Below, in pieces: positions 35,901 to 50,900 of a stretch of DNA of 64,000 nt. Both the position numbers and the translations under genes were made by a program. The stretch comes from Megalonaias nervosa (taxonomy: Eukaryota > Mollusca > Bivalvia > Unionida > Unionidae), in assembly GCA_016617855.1 (NCBI GenBank), contig JAECUM010006691.1:1-64000 (forward strand), in the 5' to 3' direction. The stretch's first letter is position 1. Every line of letters starts with the position of its first letter. Below the pieces are notes generated by a model. That model saw only the letters and a program-made list of their open reading frames with translations. It made no database searches and had not been told where the DNA came from.

Positions 35901-38900
35901 AATGCAACAGATCTCCTGAAAACAATAAGCTGTAATTTGTATGATTTGTTTTTTGTTTGTTTGGTTGATTAAAGGCATTTTCAACACATTAATGGCTATA
36001 TTATATTGAGGAAATAGGAGGCAAGTGTCTTTACCAAGAGATCACCAAGGCTGATGACCCGGGCTGGTCTGAGTCCAATACTACTGAGTTCCTGTGGCTC
36101 CCTTATTTAAGATGAACAAGTGAACTTTTTTAACGACTGTGAAATCCGTCCAACACTGCAACTCCTTCTATTTTCTACATATAATATTGAGGAATAAATT
36201 GGGATAATAATAAAATTATAAGCAAATTGCAATGTTTTAAAAGCAAAACTACAGAAATATGTTCAAAGAACATAAATGCTAACCACAGAGCCTGAAAATG
36301 AACTAAACATGAAACTAGGACCGGATGGATCGGCAGATAAGGGTAACTCCAACCACATTCTTGATGGTATATGAGAAGCATTAAGTATACAATTACCTGT
36401 TTCTTGTGGAGCAGAAAATACTCAGAATGGTAGATATGATAGTTCTCTGGGTCCTCAACCCAGATCCAAAATGGTTCTGCTGTTCCACCATGTACCTACA
36501 ATCAAACAAATGTACCATTTAACCACAAAATAACAGCTGGGTTCAAATTCATATCAAACAGTCTACTTTTGTAGGTTCCATTATTCACAGATTTTAGCAG
36601 GTTTCAAATTTCAAATTCAAAATGTAATTAACATGCTATGAGATCTGTACAATAAGCTTATATGCCTATATCTGGAAATAAGTGATGCATGCAATGCTTA
36701 GTTTTGATATGTACTTAACATAGGTTGTGACTCTTTCTAAGATGCCGCTATTTTACAAAGGTTCTATATTCACACTCATCAACCAGATTTAAAATAATAT
36801 TACATGAAGAACTTTATTATATGCATGTATGATTAGGTTTTCATGGCAGATCAGCACAGTCCAGGCTATATTGTATCAATTAAGAGTTAAATTCCAAAAC
36901 TATAAACAGAAAAAATTGCAAAAAAACTTTATGTAAAAATGGAAAGAGTAGAAACCTGAATCAAACAAGATAAATAAAATGTCACACTTATCACTCAACT
37001 ATAAATGAAACAATGAAAATAAATGAACAGTCACACCTATCATTCAACCAGGAACTTAACAATCAAAACATTAATACAGTTCTGGTTTTGGACTCTCTTT
37101 TATATTTTAACACACTCAAAAGTACTTATTTTTCCTATGAAAAAAAACTGAAAGGTCAACATTTTGTAAACCCGTATTTGTTTACAACAGACACGTAAAA
37201 TATCACCCTATGATTTCACAAATGGGTAAGGGTTCAGTGTCAGAAACAATCCAAATGTAATCACCATGACTAATAAAAGAGAAATTATTCAAATCTTTTT
37301 TATTCCATATGCAATGTCTTTTCCTGTAATATCTTTTTGTAATTTACCTTGTCATCCCATCTGAAGGCTGGCTTGATGGTAAGACGGACTCTGAGAACAG
37401 TCCGAGTAATGGGCTGGATGCTGGCCTCCAATTCCAGTATTGGCAACTGATGAACACATTTCTTCACCACACTGCCCATCTTCACATGGTGCAACATATG
37501 ACCTGTCAAAGTTATTATCTGTAAATTTACTTCTTTGAGAGATACCAATTTTTGCATATTTCATGCTTGCTACAAACAATGAATTAAACAATCAACAAAG
37601 AAAATTAATTTGCCTATGTAGACAATTTAACCCCTTCTCATCAGAGGCATTTTACAACTTTATGTACCAACATAAATAAGATTTTGTAGGGAGGGCACAA
37701 CCAAGTAAAATAATACTCACACCAATAAACAGAATTTGATTCCTCTGCTCAGTGATAAGTATATCTCTACATCGAACAACTCTAAAACAGATGCTCACCT
37801 GAAAATAAGTCCCAACCCCATTTTGTCCAATGTTTTATGAATCTCTTCTTTATAAGGACAAACTAGCGAGACACCTCAGGCTTGAAAAGTATGTTATATC
37901 ACTCACTCATCATATAATCAGCATTAAAAAGTTTTCCCCTCTTTATTGTGTGATGTTCTCCATGAGACATTTGTAACAAAAACTTGCCTATTTCCTTGGA
38001 ATCCATTTCCCGTAGTCTGTCAACAGTCAACTTGCGTGCCTCTAGCTTCTGCAGTATCTCAGATGACAGAATAGAAAACTGCCTTAGTGGGCTCTCAAAT
38101 CCCCAAAGTCGCTTGTCGACAGTTTTACTCAGGGCAAGAAGACGGCTTGCCATGACCGGCCATCCCTTCTTAAGACAGATTTCAAAGAGTGCACGCATAA
38201 TTCTGGCAGCATTCTGTAATGAATATCAATATGAAGATATTACACAATATTTTCTGCATTGCCAGTCTTCCATAAGAGTCCCTTGATAGGACCAAGTAGA
38301 CATCATAAGCAGTCTTTTAGTGAAAATCCCATGTCAATATGCTCATCAACTCAGAAACAGTGATGAGAAGATTTTTAAGATGGCAACAATAATGGCCATA
38401 TTGGGTGTTCAAGGGGAACCAATTTCAATTTGGGCCAAGTAGACATCATAAGAAGTCTAATAGTGAAAACTCCATGTAAATAAGACCATCCATTGAGGAG
38501 GATTAGCAATTACAAGATTTTCAAGATGGCCACCATGTTGGACACAGTGGATGTCATATCTGCATCATTTTCATTTAGGACCAAGAGATTTCACTCAGGA
38601 GTAGCGATAACAAGATTTTTAAGATGGTGGACACATTGGCTGTCAGATCAGCACCATTTTCAGTTATGATCAACAAGAGATGGCTGTAATGGCAGCCATA
38701 TTGGAGGTCAGATCAGCATCATTTTCATTTATGATCAACAAGAGATGGCTGTAATGGCAGCCATATTGGAGGTCAGATCAGCATCATTTTCATTTATGAT
38801 CAACATGAGATGGCTGTAATGGCAGCCATACTGGAGGTCAAATCAGCATCATTTTCACTTATGAACAACTAGACACCATATAAAGTCATCTGGTGAAAAA

Positions 38901-41900
38901 CCCAAGCTGATATGGTTCTCCATTTAGAAGGAGAAACAATAATAAGATTTTCAAGATGGCTTACAGCCATACTAGATGCCTTATTAGCACCATTTTCATT
39001 CAGGCACAAGAAGTCTTTTGGTGAAAATTTGATATTTATATTGCCATCAATCCAGGAGGGGTAGCAATAACAAAGTTTATTAAGATGGCTGCCATGGGCA
39101 TCATATTAGATACTTTAACATTACCATTTCTACTGAAGAGCAACTGGACAAAAGTAAGAAGTCTTTTGGTAAAAGCCCCCAAGTTAAGATGGTCATTGAT
39201 TAGCTTTAACAAAATTTCCAAGATGGCTACAGCAGCCATATTGGATGTGAAAGAAGCACCATTTTTATTTCGGACCAACTAAACCTTGGGATGAATCAGT
39301 CTGTAGTTTTGTGGCAATCCTTCATAGTTTCGGAGGAATTGAGATAACAAGCTTGTGCTAACAGATGGACAAACAAATATGGACAGCAGATCATCCCATC
39401 TGCTCTTTTTGTCAATGATCAGTAAAAATTTACAAGTAAAGAAAACATGTAGAAGTAAAACTCATATGTTTTTCACTGCAATGATTGGGATTATTTTCAG
39501 TAAGTAAATAAGATTTAAAGAAATATACAGAAATGCCAACTCCTACTAATATCAAATAGACAGTGTCTTCTTTTTATCTGCTGAGTGTTCAAACTAGCTG
39601 AAGAAATAGCAATAACAAGATTTTCAAGATGACTATCAAGGTGGCCATGTTGGTGGTAAGATTGGAAATGTTTCTTTTTAGGACCAATCATACAAAGTCT
39701 TTTAGTGAAAACACCATGTCAATATGACCATCCATTTATGAGTTATACCAGTAACAAGTTTTTTTTTTTTATGACCACTATCATATCGATATTACTTTCC
39801 CTTGGGGTGAAGTAGCAATAATATGATTTTGCATATGGCTGCCATGGTGGCCATAATGGAGTTCAGATCATCACCATTTTCACTCAGGACCAACTTGACA
39901 TCATGATTAGTCTGTCAAAATGTCATTTCAACATGACTATCCAATCAGAAGAAGTGGCTACAACAGGAGTTTTACCCAAGAAAAGTCTGTAAAGTCATGC
40001 TATTCATACAATGTGATGCCTTGCATATTCAGTTTTGAATTTCTATAACATATTTTTCAACAAGGTATAAGCTTTATTGGTCACTTTTCATTTCATCATC
40101 TTTCTCTAACTATTACAGGTAAATCAGAGCACTAAGTTTACATGTTGTTTTGCTGTGAAAAATTCAATTTCTTTTGTGATACAAGTGTTTATGTTTTCAC
40201 AAATGAATTACAAGCAGACATTATAAACATTTCAGTGATCTACATATACCAATGTCTAAGCAGACATTCACCTACATAAAACTTTACTGGAAAACTGGAA
40301 TCTGACATAAGTGACCGTAATGGTGAGGTTAAAAACAGGAACAATTCTATCAAAATCAGAATGCCACCTCTGAAGACACTAATAAACAGGAAATATTTCA
40401 TCATATGTAGATGGTATTTAATGAGTATTAACAAAATAAAACACAATGTCTTTTGCTCGCAACTAATAATGAAGTCACTCCTATTGAAAACATAACCATC
40501 TGGTTAATCAGATGCACTAATCAGTTCCTTGATAGAAACATCACTGTGTCAAACTTATCATATGGAAAAATGGATTAAACAAATTTTTTTAAATAATCTG
40601 TTAAAATCTACAGAAATTTATAATAAATTAGCTATTTAGAAACTTCCTTGTTTAAACTTTTTCAGCTTCCAACAATGGAGGTGGGTAATTGGGGGTGGTG
40701 GCTGTAGGACTAGAAAAAACAGATGGATCTTTCACACAAACCCCAACACCAATTCCAATAAGATCAAAAGCTGACAAGTAAAATTAGAACATACTGGACA
40801 ATTATAAAATTACTTATTTATCTACCAATATTTAAGCAAAACATATGGCACTATCTTCATGCTTCATCAGTTATGGAACATTCCTGGTCTTATTCGTTCT
40901 AGTTCTTAACATGTTTACCAAATGTTTAACTAACACCAGACTGTTGATCCTGAAGCTCTTTCTTTGAATCAGGTACATTTCAGTAATTGTTTCAACAAAT
41001 ATATTGTCTAAAACCAGCTTTGTGCCATCAACAGCTTAAACTGTTTTGACCTCTTTCATTTCTTGCAATGAAGGCCTCAACAAAGACCTGTACAAAACTC
41101 TGCTTGTGTCTGGAGATGAAAGTCTGCAATATTCTGCACTATTTTTATTCATTTAATACCATGCAATAAGGGTCTGACCTGAAACCATTAGAAACTGTCT
41201 TGGTTCTTTCTGAAGATGTAAGCTTGTTTTACCTGCATTATTTTAAGTTTCAATAACACCTGAGCAATATAGGCCAGGTCTGATACCAATCTAAAATTCC
41301 TAAGTTTTATCCTGCAAAAACATGAGCTCACTATATTTTACGCTGCTTGAACCTGTTGAATACCTGTGCAATATAGGCCTGGTCCGAGACCAATGAGAAA
41401 CTGTCTAGGCTCTCCCTGGAGATGTAGGCCTGCAGCAAGATGTTTACTTTGCCATAAGTGTTCTCCACTCCCCCAGGGACATTCATCTCACAGTGTTCAT
41501 GAAGGAAAGTGTCTAACTCCTCCATCTCATCATCTCGCACCTGCATAACAAGAGAGGAAAGAATTCATAAGAATCAAAAAGGTTCCATTTGATAACAAGT
41601 CTCACCTGTTAAAAGCATATTTAAGTCACATGACTTTTAAATTCCTTGTGTGGCATAACAATGGTTTGGCACTTTGAAGTCATACTAAATTCCAATCAGA
41701 CCCCAACATGGATTCCATGGCAGCTATCTTGAAAATCTGCAGTGGTACTTGTACAGTGCAATAAAGGTCTGACCTGAAACCATTAGAAACTGTCCTGGTT
41801 CTTTCTGAAGATGTAAGTGAATAGATACTGAACTTAACTTATATGCATGAAGACTTCAAATAGTTTATGAAATACAAAAGATGCATACCTATGAAAAACA

Positions 41901-44900
41901 CAGTGTAAACTCAGAACCTTTGCTACTCACCTGCACATGCTCAAATAATTCTGATATACATACATTGTTGAACTTGCAATACTTCTTAACCAGTGTTTTC
42001 TTAGTATTGGGAAAAGGCATATGTTTCTGCATTTTGCCATCAATTAAACAAATATAAATGACCTGTTTGTATATATTCCTCTTAAAATATCTTGAATAAT
42101 ATAATAACAGTTAAACAAGACAAACATCAAAATACATACTCTAGTGTGTCTGGTGAAATCTCATGGTCAATTTCTCCACATTATCTCCCCTCTGCCAAAG
42201 GTTGGCCGATTTTCATCAAAGGCTAAGAAGACATCAAACTTACCATATTTGCCCTTAAAGTCCCTGAATTTAACAACAAAGTAATCAATTTAACAGTTTA
42301 TTGTGTACACGTCTGTTGTTATTGAACAATTCTAACCCCATTGTTATGCCACACATTAATGATTTGCACCAGTTACTGTACTGGTGCAACATTTCTGGTA
42401 CCCAATAGACTAGTTCTGACTTGTTTCTCTAATGTGTTGACACAACTTGAAAAATACAGTATTTGGGTTTTTTTATTAAATGACTAAAAAATTTAATTTT
42501 CAATAGCGATAGATTTCAACTAAATAACGGAATGTGCAGTAGACAGCCTTTAAAATGGTATTTTTGGCCTGCCACCAATAGTATCACATGTATGCTCCTC
42601 TACACTGTCACAAACTGATATAAGAATGAGTTAACATATAACCAGTAACTGGGATGGGATGAAGCAGACAGACACACACATCAAAGAATGATCTATAGCT
42701 TTAATAGTGTTTGTCTTAATTTTTCTAAAACAAATGAGATAAACAAAATTTAAAAAGTGTTCCATTGAACCTGATGCCTTACCTGCATATATGCAATGAT
42801 GTATTCTACCTCCTCCCCTCAACCTGCAAAAAATCTCAAACACAAATCTTCAACTTTTTGACCTGACTGGCAGTGGAAATGAGATAGAACTGTCACATCA
42901 TATTTACATACGAGACATGAAAAACACCAACCAAAATGCAGTTCATATACAATGATTTATGGGTAACCTTACCTTGATCTGTTCAAATTCTTGTGACTTA
43001 GCAACCATACCAAACACATCACCTTCTGTCATTATCTGTTTTAGGTTATCATTGATAACCTGGAAGAAAAAAAGGCAACTTGAAGAGACTTTAATAACTG
43101 ACAAATCCTAATGTCCAAATAACATCATTAACATTGCATTATCTATATCAAAATATTGAAAACACTGATAGGTTGACCAAAGGATACAAATCAACTGACA
43201 CTGTGTAATCCTTTTAACCAAAAGTACCCATACTTGTCTATATCATCTTGATATTATTCTTCTAAATTTTCTTTTCTGTAGGTCACCAGAGAATTTATAA
43301 TAAAACTTTAATCACTGTTTGGGGAATTCTTGTGATAATTTCCTTTATATGCATTTTCTACTTTGTTTCAAGCATTAACACAAGCTGAAACAATTTCCAA
43401 GGGAGATAACCACTAATACGTCCAATCCTTTGCCCAAATTTGATCTGCCTCCCTTGACATAAACTTGCACTAAAAGGCCAGTGGATCTATACTTTGTGAC
43501 TAATGCAATTAGTTACTATGACATGTATTAGTAATACAAACTGTCTCTGAAAAAATCATGGCTGCTATGCTAAAGAAATGGTAGGGCTAAAATTTCTAAA
43601 AAGAGTACAAATCAAAGCCGTTTCATTTACTGAGTGCTCTTCATGGCAAGCAGTATCTTTCAAACAAAATGAAAAAGTTAGGTTTATTATGAAGATTTTG
43701 TGGAAATAGGAAAGATTTAAAACCTGTGCATAACAACTGGGGAAACTAAGTGTCTGTGTTCTACCATGACTAACTCAGTGTAAGACAGAGTAAGCAATCC
43801 AGACTGAAGAAAACTGATTCACACAAAGCATGCAATGATAATGGTCATGAACAATTCATTTAAGTTGAAAGGACTCTCTGAATGACTCTGGCAGAAAGGT
43901 ACAACTGGGTGAATTGTAAGACACACACACACACACATATCAAATAACTCAATAGTTCTCTTATCAAGTTATTTTTATATACCAGATTTTGCATATCTCA
44001 TTCCAGTTTAAGTCATATTCCCAAATTTGTTCAACACAAATCCTTATCTGCTTACCGAAATCTGACTTGTTGAAACATCACCTCAAAGATTCCAGTACCT
44101 TTAACTGAAGTTAGTAGAGAAATTTGTATTGACACTGAAAATCAGAGGCAACTGTTTTGTGTATCATGTCTCAAACAAAACACCACCTTTCTTTTTCTGT
44201 CATAATTCACATAGCTGATGAAGTGACAGAGAAATGTTCAATAACAACAGCAGAAAGTCTTAAAAATAAAAAACCCACTGTGAACTACCTTTCACCAGCA
44301 AGAGTTACTGGTCTTATCTACCTTCAATTTCAACAACACAACTAAAGCCTAGACTTAAAATGAAGCATACAATCCAACAATCTGATTGTCTGAAATTTAA
44401 GTTTGACTTGAACTGAGCAATCAAAAGTCTTAAGTCTAGACATAATTCAAGATTTATGTTGGAGAAACTGGGTTTTGGTCAGACTTTCTGATTCAATGCT
44501 GTTTAAAATCTCAATATTCAAAACAAGCTTTAACAACATGAAGGAAATAATAACATAAAAAGAGAAATCTGAACTTTACCTCAACTGTATCATACTTGAT
44601 ATAGAAATGACTGGCAATTCTCCCCAAGTCTGTGGAAGCAAAGTAGTTTGTCTTTTCATTAAAGCGAACCATCTTTGCCTGATCCAACTTGCGACCAGCC
44701 ATCACAATCAGCTCACGACGGTACTCCTCCAGGGTGGGATCATTCTGAAAACATGCATCATACCTATCATACCACAAATAGTTTCAAGGCTATTGGTAAT
44801 GCCAGTAATGCCACATCCTGTTGGCCTCTTACCAAACATTAGGACCAGGTCATATGCTCTAAAAAAAATATCAATCAACATTGTCATTATCATCATCATA

Positions 44901-47900
44901 ATCATCATAATCTGAGGCTCTAGATTTTGTAAATAATGCTTTTATCAGGTACAACAAGCAATGCATTGCCTTATTCAAACTATTTAAATTGCATTCTGTA
45001 ATAACATTCATTCCAATAAGGGACTTAACCTAATAATCATGTACACTTCACAAACATATGCCCTTTCACTTATCTGTAAATACATGAATTTACAATCAAC
45101 AGGCATTGGTGTACATCTGCATGCTGATATTACTCCTATAAACTGAAGAACATCATTATAACATGAAGCTCACGGCATAACTCCCAATATTTTACATTAA
45201 TTTCATCAATTTCTTTAAGTACTACAAAGCTTTAATACAAAAATAAACAAAAAGTTTGATTTTATAATTTTGCAAGATGTGTAGTATTCATGAGGAAAAA
45301 TTTTTCTGATATTGATTCTTGCTTCTTTTCTTCATTAAACAGCTGATTAATATTAATCTAATTATTACTAATCATCAGCAATGAAACTATTAAGTCTTCT
45401 TTGTGACTGATTTCAGTGCATCCTGTGTACAACAGTTCCTCAATCCAGGATAAACAATTGCCAACTGATGTTTGTTTTTAATGTATCCTCTGTACAACAG
45501 TTCCTCAATCCAGGATAAACAATAGCCAACTGATGTTTGCTTTCAATGCATTCTGTGTACAGTCATTCCTCAACAAAGGATAAACAATAGTCAACTGATG
45601 TTTGTTTTCAATGCATCCTGTGTACAATCATTCCTCAATCCTGGGAAAATAATACCCAACTGATGTTTGTTTACAACATATCCTGTGTACAGTCATTCCT
45701 CAATCCAGGGAAAATAATACCCAACTGATGTTTGTTTTCAACATATCCTGTGTACAGTCATTCCTCAATCCAGGGAAAATAATACCCAACTGATATTTGT
45801 TCAGTCATCTGGCATACACACCCTAGCACCAAACAAAAGCAGGAGTCTAAAAAGTGTTTCTCACCCAAATTTATAAATCAATCCAATTACCCAATGATTA
45901 AAGGGAAAATAACAGAACACCAGTGGCCTGCTAAATCAACCATAATATACACCTAATAAAGCAAGTTTATCCCCAAACTGTCACAAATAGTTTAGACCAC
46001 AGCCACATATATTCCTCCACATTGTAAACCCTTTTAATTGTCTATTCAGAAACGTTTACAGATGCTTCAGATCATGCTGATATAAACAAGACACTTTTCA
46101 CTGTAATGCTAAAACTGAAACAGAACCATCAATTTAGTTGTTTTTATGGTGGTAGGGGTGGAGGGATTTGTTATTATAATCAAACATACTACTCCCTGTT
46201 TTTGCTCTGCAGTAGTGTAAACTCATCGACATAAACAAATTTTTCAATGAATATTGGGTTTGTTTTTTATTTACTTTTCTTTTTGTCTTGTAGAGAATGA
46301 CTAAAATGTTTCTATGGAGTTAACTCTGTACCCATGAAATCAAAAGATTTACTCCAAACAGTGTACAAAATTGCCATTAGTCGATGCAAGCAAATGTCAT
46401 GGCAGACTAAGGAAAAAATAAGTAGCCAGTCCGTCTGGCCAGCTAGATTTTAAGACATATTCAGTAAATTTAATCACAAATTTTTTTATACTGTCAAAAG
46501 AAATATTAAAAACCTAGTGAAAAATAAATAATTATGAATTTCTTCTTAATGCAACCATTCATGAATCTGGATACACTAGATGCTTGTAACACCAAATAAA
46601 GACTCTTCTGCATCCATGCAATGTCTGATAAGACAAGCCACTTCAGATTTCCAAAGTCAACATGTGGATGTATTTAGATGCCTGAAAGTGACCTTAGGCT
46701 AAAACAGTCAAGGAAAATAAGGAAACTATTCCAAAGGAATTTGACAATATCAAATAAAAATGATAATTGGGTTACAGAATTCACTTAAAATATGGAAAAA
46801 GGATGAAATGCTACAACCACAACAATATTGTTATAGTTCATTCAACTTAGGGTCACAAAAGATACCTGAGACTGTAGCTAAGTGAAGTTTGATGTAAGCC
46901 TCCCATAATGTAGCTAAAGTTACTGAATTCATTTCATGCACAAATGATTTCAATATCATCTGTATCAACACACAGAACAACACTACTCGTTCAATATATC
47001 TTGAAAAAGACTGGTATGTGTACATGCAATCAACTATGTTGCCCCCTTGAATTATTGAAGAGTTCATTTGCAATACAGGACAAATCAGTTATGGCAGTCA
47101 TCACATGCCACAGATAAACATACATGGTCTACGTCATCACATGCCACAGGTAAACATACATGGTCTACTCATTAGACAAATTATATCACAAACATACAAT
47201 AAGTAAAATTACAAATTAGTTTCAAGAAAACTAGATGATGCAATTGGTGCTTTAATTAGGTAAATTTATCTACACTTCAAGAAGATGAGGTGAAAATTCA
47301 ATGAGCTACAGACACAAACTGAACTGAAGGAACTATAGCTGTATTCTGCTGATGTGGATGCACTTGGTCAAGCTGCAGCAATCCACTGCAGTAACTCCTC
47401 TCTCCACAGACCTAATTTCATGAGCACCTGTATGTTGGATACCACAGACACATCTCAGGAGGCTGGGTCAAGTCCTGATACTGTCACTGATGAAAGTCTA
47501 TAGATGTCGATCCTGATTCTTATTCAGGCTCTAATTCAGATTTTTCATCACTGGTTTGATTATAATACCCAGCCTATAGACGTGTTATCTATGGATCTGG
47601 ATCAGCTAGACAGTGAGCATCATTGTCCTGATCAGTAATTAGTGGCCATACTATGCTCAGTTGAATAAAATTTAATAAAGTTGACATACAGTAAAAATAT
47701 CTAATTCTGTGTTTTATTTTATGTTCTAAGTTTAATTATATAAATAACCTTACTAAGTGCATACTATTATAAATACAATGAAATCAGCTGGTGAGTACAT
47801 GTACTGTAACAATTTACATTTGTGTTACCTAATTTCTTATACATGTACCTTTAACAGAAAAAAATGAAATATGCATAAGTGCTTTAAGGAGTTTCTCATT

Positions 47901-50900
47901 CAATGTGCATCAAGATAGTGACTGCATCAGTGAAGCATGTAGTTTTGTGCCCACCTACCCACCACATCATGCATACCTAAGAGGATACATATGCAATATT
48001 TATTTCAGTTAAGTGACATGGTTGGATACTGCATGACATGGTACATAGCATGCTGCCACTCCATGGGCCCCAACCATCATGTTAAAATTGGATTTTCTTG
48101 TATTAATAATTGCATGAGATTTGTACTGCATTTAAGATTCGTTGATGTAAAGTCATATCTTGCATGGAGTAAAGGTAAGTGACAGTAATGGACATTTACG
48201 TACTTATCACAGCACATTAAATGACTTCTACTTACTTATCACACCACATTAAGTGATGTCCACTTACCTCAACCATTTTATAGGGAACCCCATAGACAAG
48301 AGGATTGCATTTCATTCTGACATACAGGTAAGTGTAGCTCAGCCATTTGACTGCCTCATCAACATTTGTCACCGTGCCAAGTGCAATCTAAAACAAAAAA
48401 TACACAGTACAAACAGTACTACACATCTTCAATCTTACAAGCAGGGGAACTAGAGCATAAAGAATAATTAACTTAATCATCAGGGATTCAGGTCTAAAGA
48501 TCTCAAACCTATAAATCTGAGTTGAAACTGAGTTCTTACACTCATTCAATAAGAATAATTCCCAAGGTTTGTCTCATTCAATCATACTCTCACATGACTT
48601 CATGAGATCTTCACCATGAAACTGGTAAATTGTTTTGTTAATCTCCAGCACCAAAAGAAGGTAATTCAGTAAAAAAATTATAAGTAAGACTATAAAGGCA
48701 TCTCTCCCTATCTCAGAATATTTCAGATATTCTGCAATCATTCAAACCAAAATAATATCGAAAACTGAAAAGGGTAGAATTTAAGCCACCACCAATGCAA
48801 GAAGTGAGTCTCAATCAACCAACGAAAACATCAATGTGTCATGAAACATGATATTATCTTACCACTACAATAATGAATGATATCACCACATCAGCCAATG
48901 AAACAGTTTTTCAAATTTTTGGGAAAGCCTTGTTCTGGTATTGGAAGAAAACTCTGTTGTTGTTTTTTTTTACCAGACTCTCATATGGCAAAGGTCTCAT
49001 GGAGGCATGTGAGAGTAGCTGAACAAGATTATTCCAAAGTAAGATCCATATGAATGGATGAGACAAAATCTCAGGCTCAAACTTATTATCTCCAGGGCTG
49101 ATGGCCCACAAGTTTTCATTCATGTGTATAGTATAATACTACAGTAACAGTAATTCACTATTCAGATTGTGCAAATGTGTAACCCAGAATCCAGGCTGTA
49201 AGACCAACAAAAATATACCTCAGCACTTAGACTGTCAGACTGCTACAAAATTGTATCTCAGCATTCAGACTGTTAGACTTACAAGAACATATCTGAGAAC
49301 CCATACTGTCAAACTGTTACAAAAATCATCTCATCATTCATACTGTTGGGCTGTTATAAAATTATATCTGAGAACCCAGACTGTCAGAATGCTGCAAAAA
49401 CACAACTCAAGATTCATACTGATAGACTGTTTCAAAAACAAACCTCAGCATCTAGATTGCAAGACTGTTACAAAAACATACTTCAGCAATCAGACTATCA
49501 GACTGTTACAAAAGAGCCTCTTAAAGGCACTGATGCTCCACTGGCTAAAAACAACTTCCAGGAATCCAGGATAAATAAATTTCTTCCCTCATTAAATTCT
49601 TGTTATTTCTAAGTACTGAAACCATCTCTGATGTTCTAGGGATAATCCAACATATCAAAGTTGGTAACAAAAATATTTTCGCACATGTCTTAGCTAACAT
49701 GTACACAAGACTGTGCTTTACCAAATTCTTCTGCATGGTCTTAAACCTGGAAACTGATATCATGGATAGAAGACCACTGAACTTGTCTCAGACTCTACCA
49801 AGATATACCCACATGTTAAGTTTCATCAATGAATTTGTATCATTCAAGGTATTCTCCAGATACATTGTGAATTTATTTTCATGGGAATCAAATTTCTTAG
49901 TTTTATGAAAAATGGCATTTTCATTTATACTTAAATTCATGGTACAAAGGATAGATTCCTAGAGTTTCCATGGACGAATCATTGTTCACTGCGCAATTTT
50001 CAAAGTCCTGGGATATTTTTTTAGATGACTGGAAATAGTGCCTAGGCTCATTTGATCAAGTTAAAATTAAATTTTTATTTTAAACTGGGACTATTTAATA
50101 ACCTTTAGATCATCCCTTGAGTCTCTTTCATTACTGTCTGTACTTACCTCAGCATTGAGATTGTCTGTCAGACTGTTGACAAATTGACTCTCTATAGGAT
50201 TCTGTCGTGTCATCAGTGAGAGATAGTGAGATAGCTTGTCATGTGTGCTCAAAATGGTACCATGACCAAATTTGTCAAACTGTGGACGACCAGCACGACC
50301 AAATATCTGCATCACATCCAAAATCCCAAGGTCAACAAATGACCCTTTCTTGGCATCATAGATTTGAGTTCCCTAAAAGAAATTAAAACACAATTCAAAG
50401 CACTGACAATACAGGCAATATTTACTAGAGTTTTATTCTTAGATCTATGTAAGGCTTTTGAAGAGATTGAAGTACTATTCTGAAATTAAGGCCCTATCTT
50501 TTCCATTTTATATGTAAACAATTTTCTAAAGTGTTTACAGATGATACACAATATGTAGGAGGTAAAGATGTTAGCATTGCTGCGATTAAATTAGTGATAA
50601 AGATGTTTGCATTTTTTAAATTAAACTAAATCTTTACAATGTGCAATGAAATGGAAGCATGTCAATAAACTCAGCTTAAATTTACAGAAGACTGAGTTAA
50701 TGTTATTCTGCTCAGCACAACTAATGGCCAAATATAGACAATTATAATCTAACCCTGATGAAGAAGTATGGCACCTACAGGTGGGTCACCAGTGTACATG
50801 GGAAAATGTAAGCCACTGACGAGTAGCGGAGGTTTTAGGAGAAGGAGCATCATTTTTTTAACTCCGCTCCCTGCCTGACAGTGACAAGTAGGTGCCTATA

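Noticed and set aside
37300..37591. Two overlapping frames as separate genes
   Set aside because: One is the ASCC3 exon with intronic extensions, the other a shadow in another frame.
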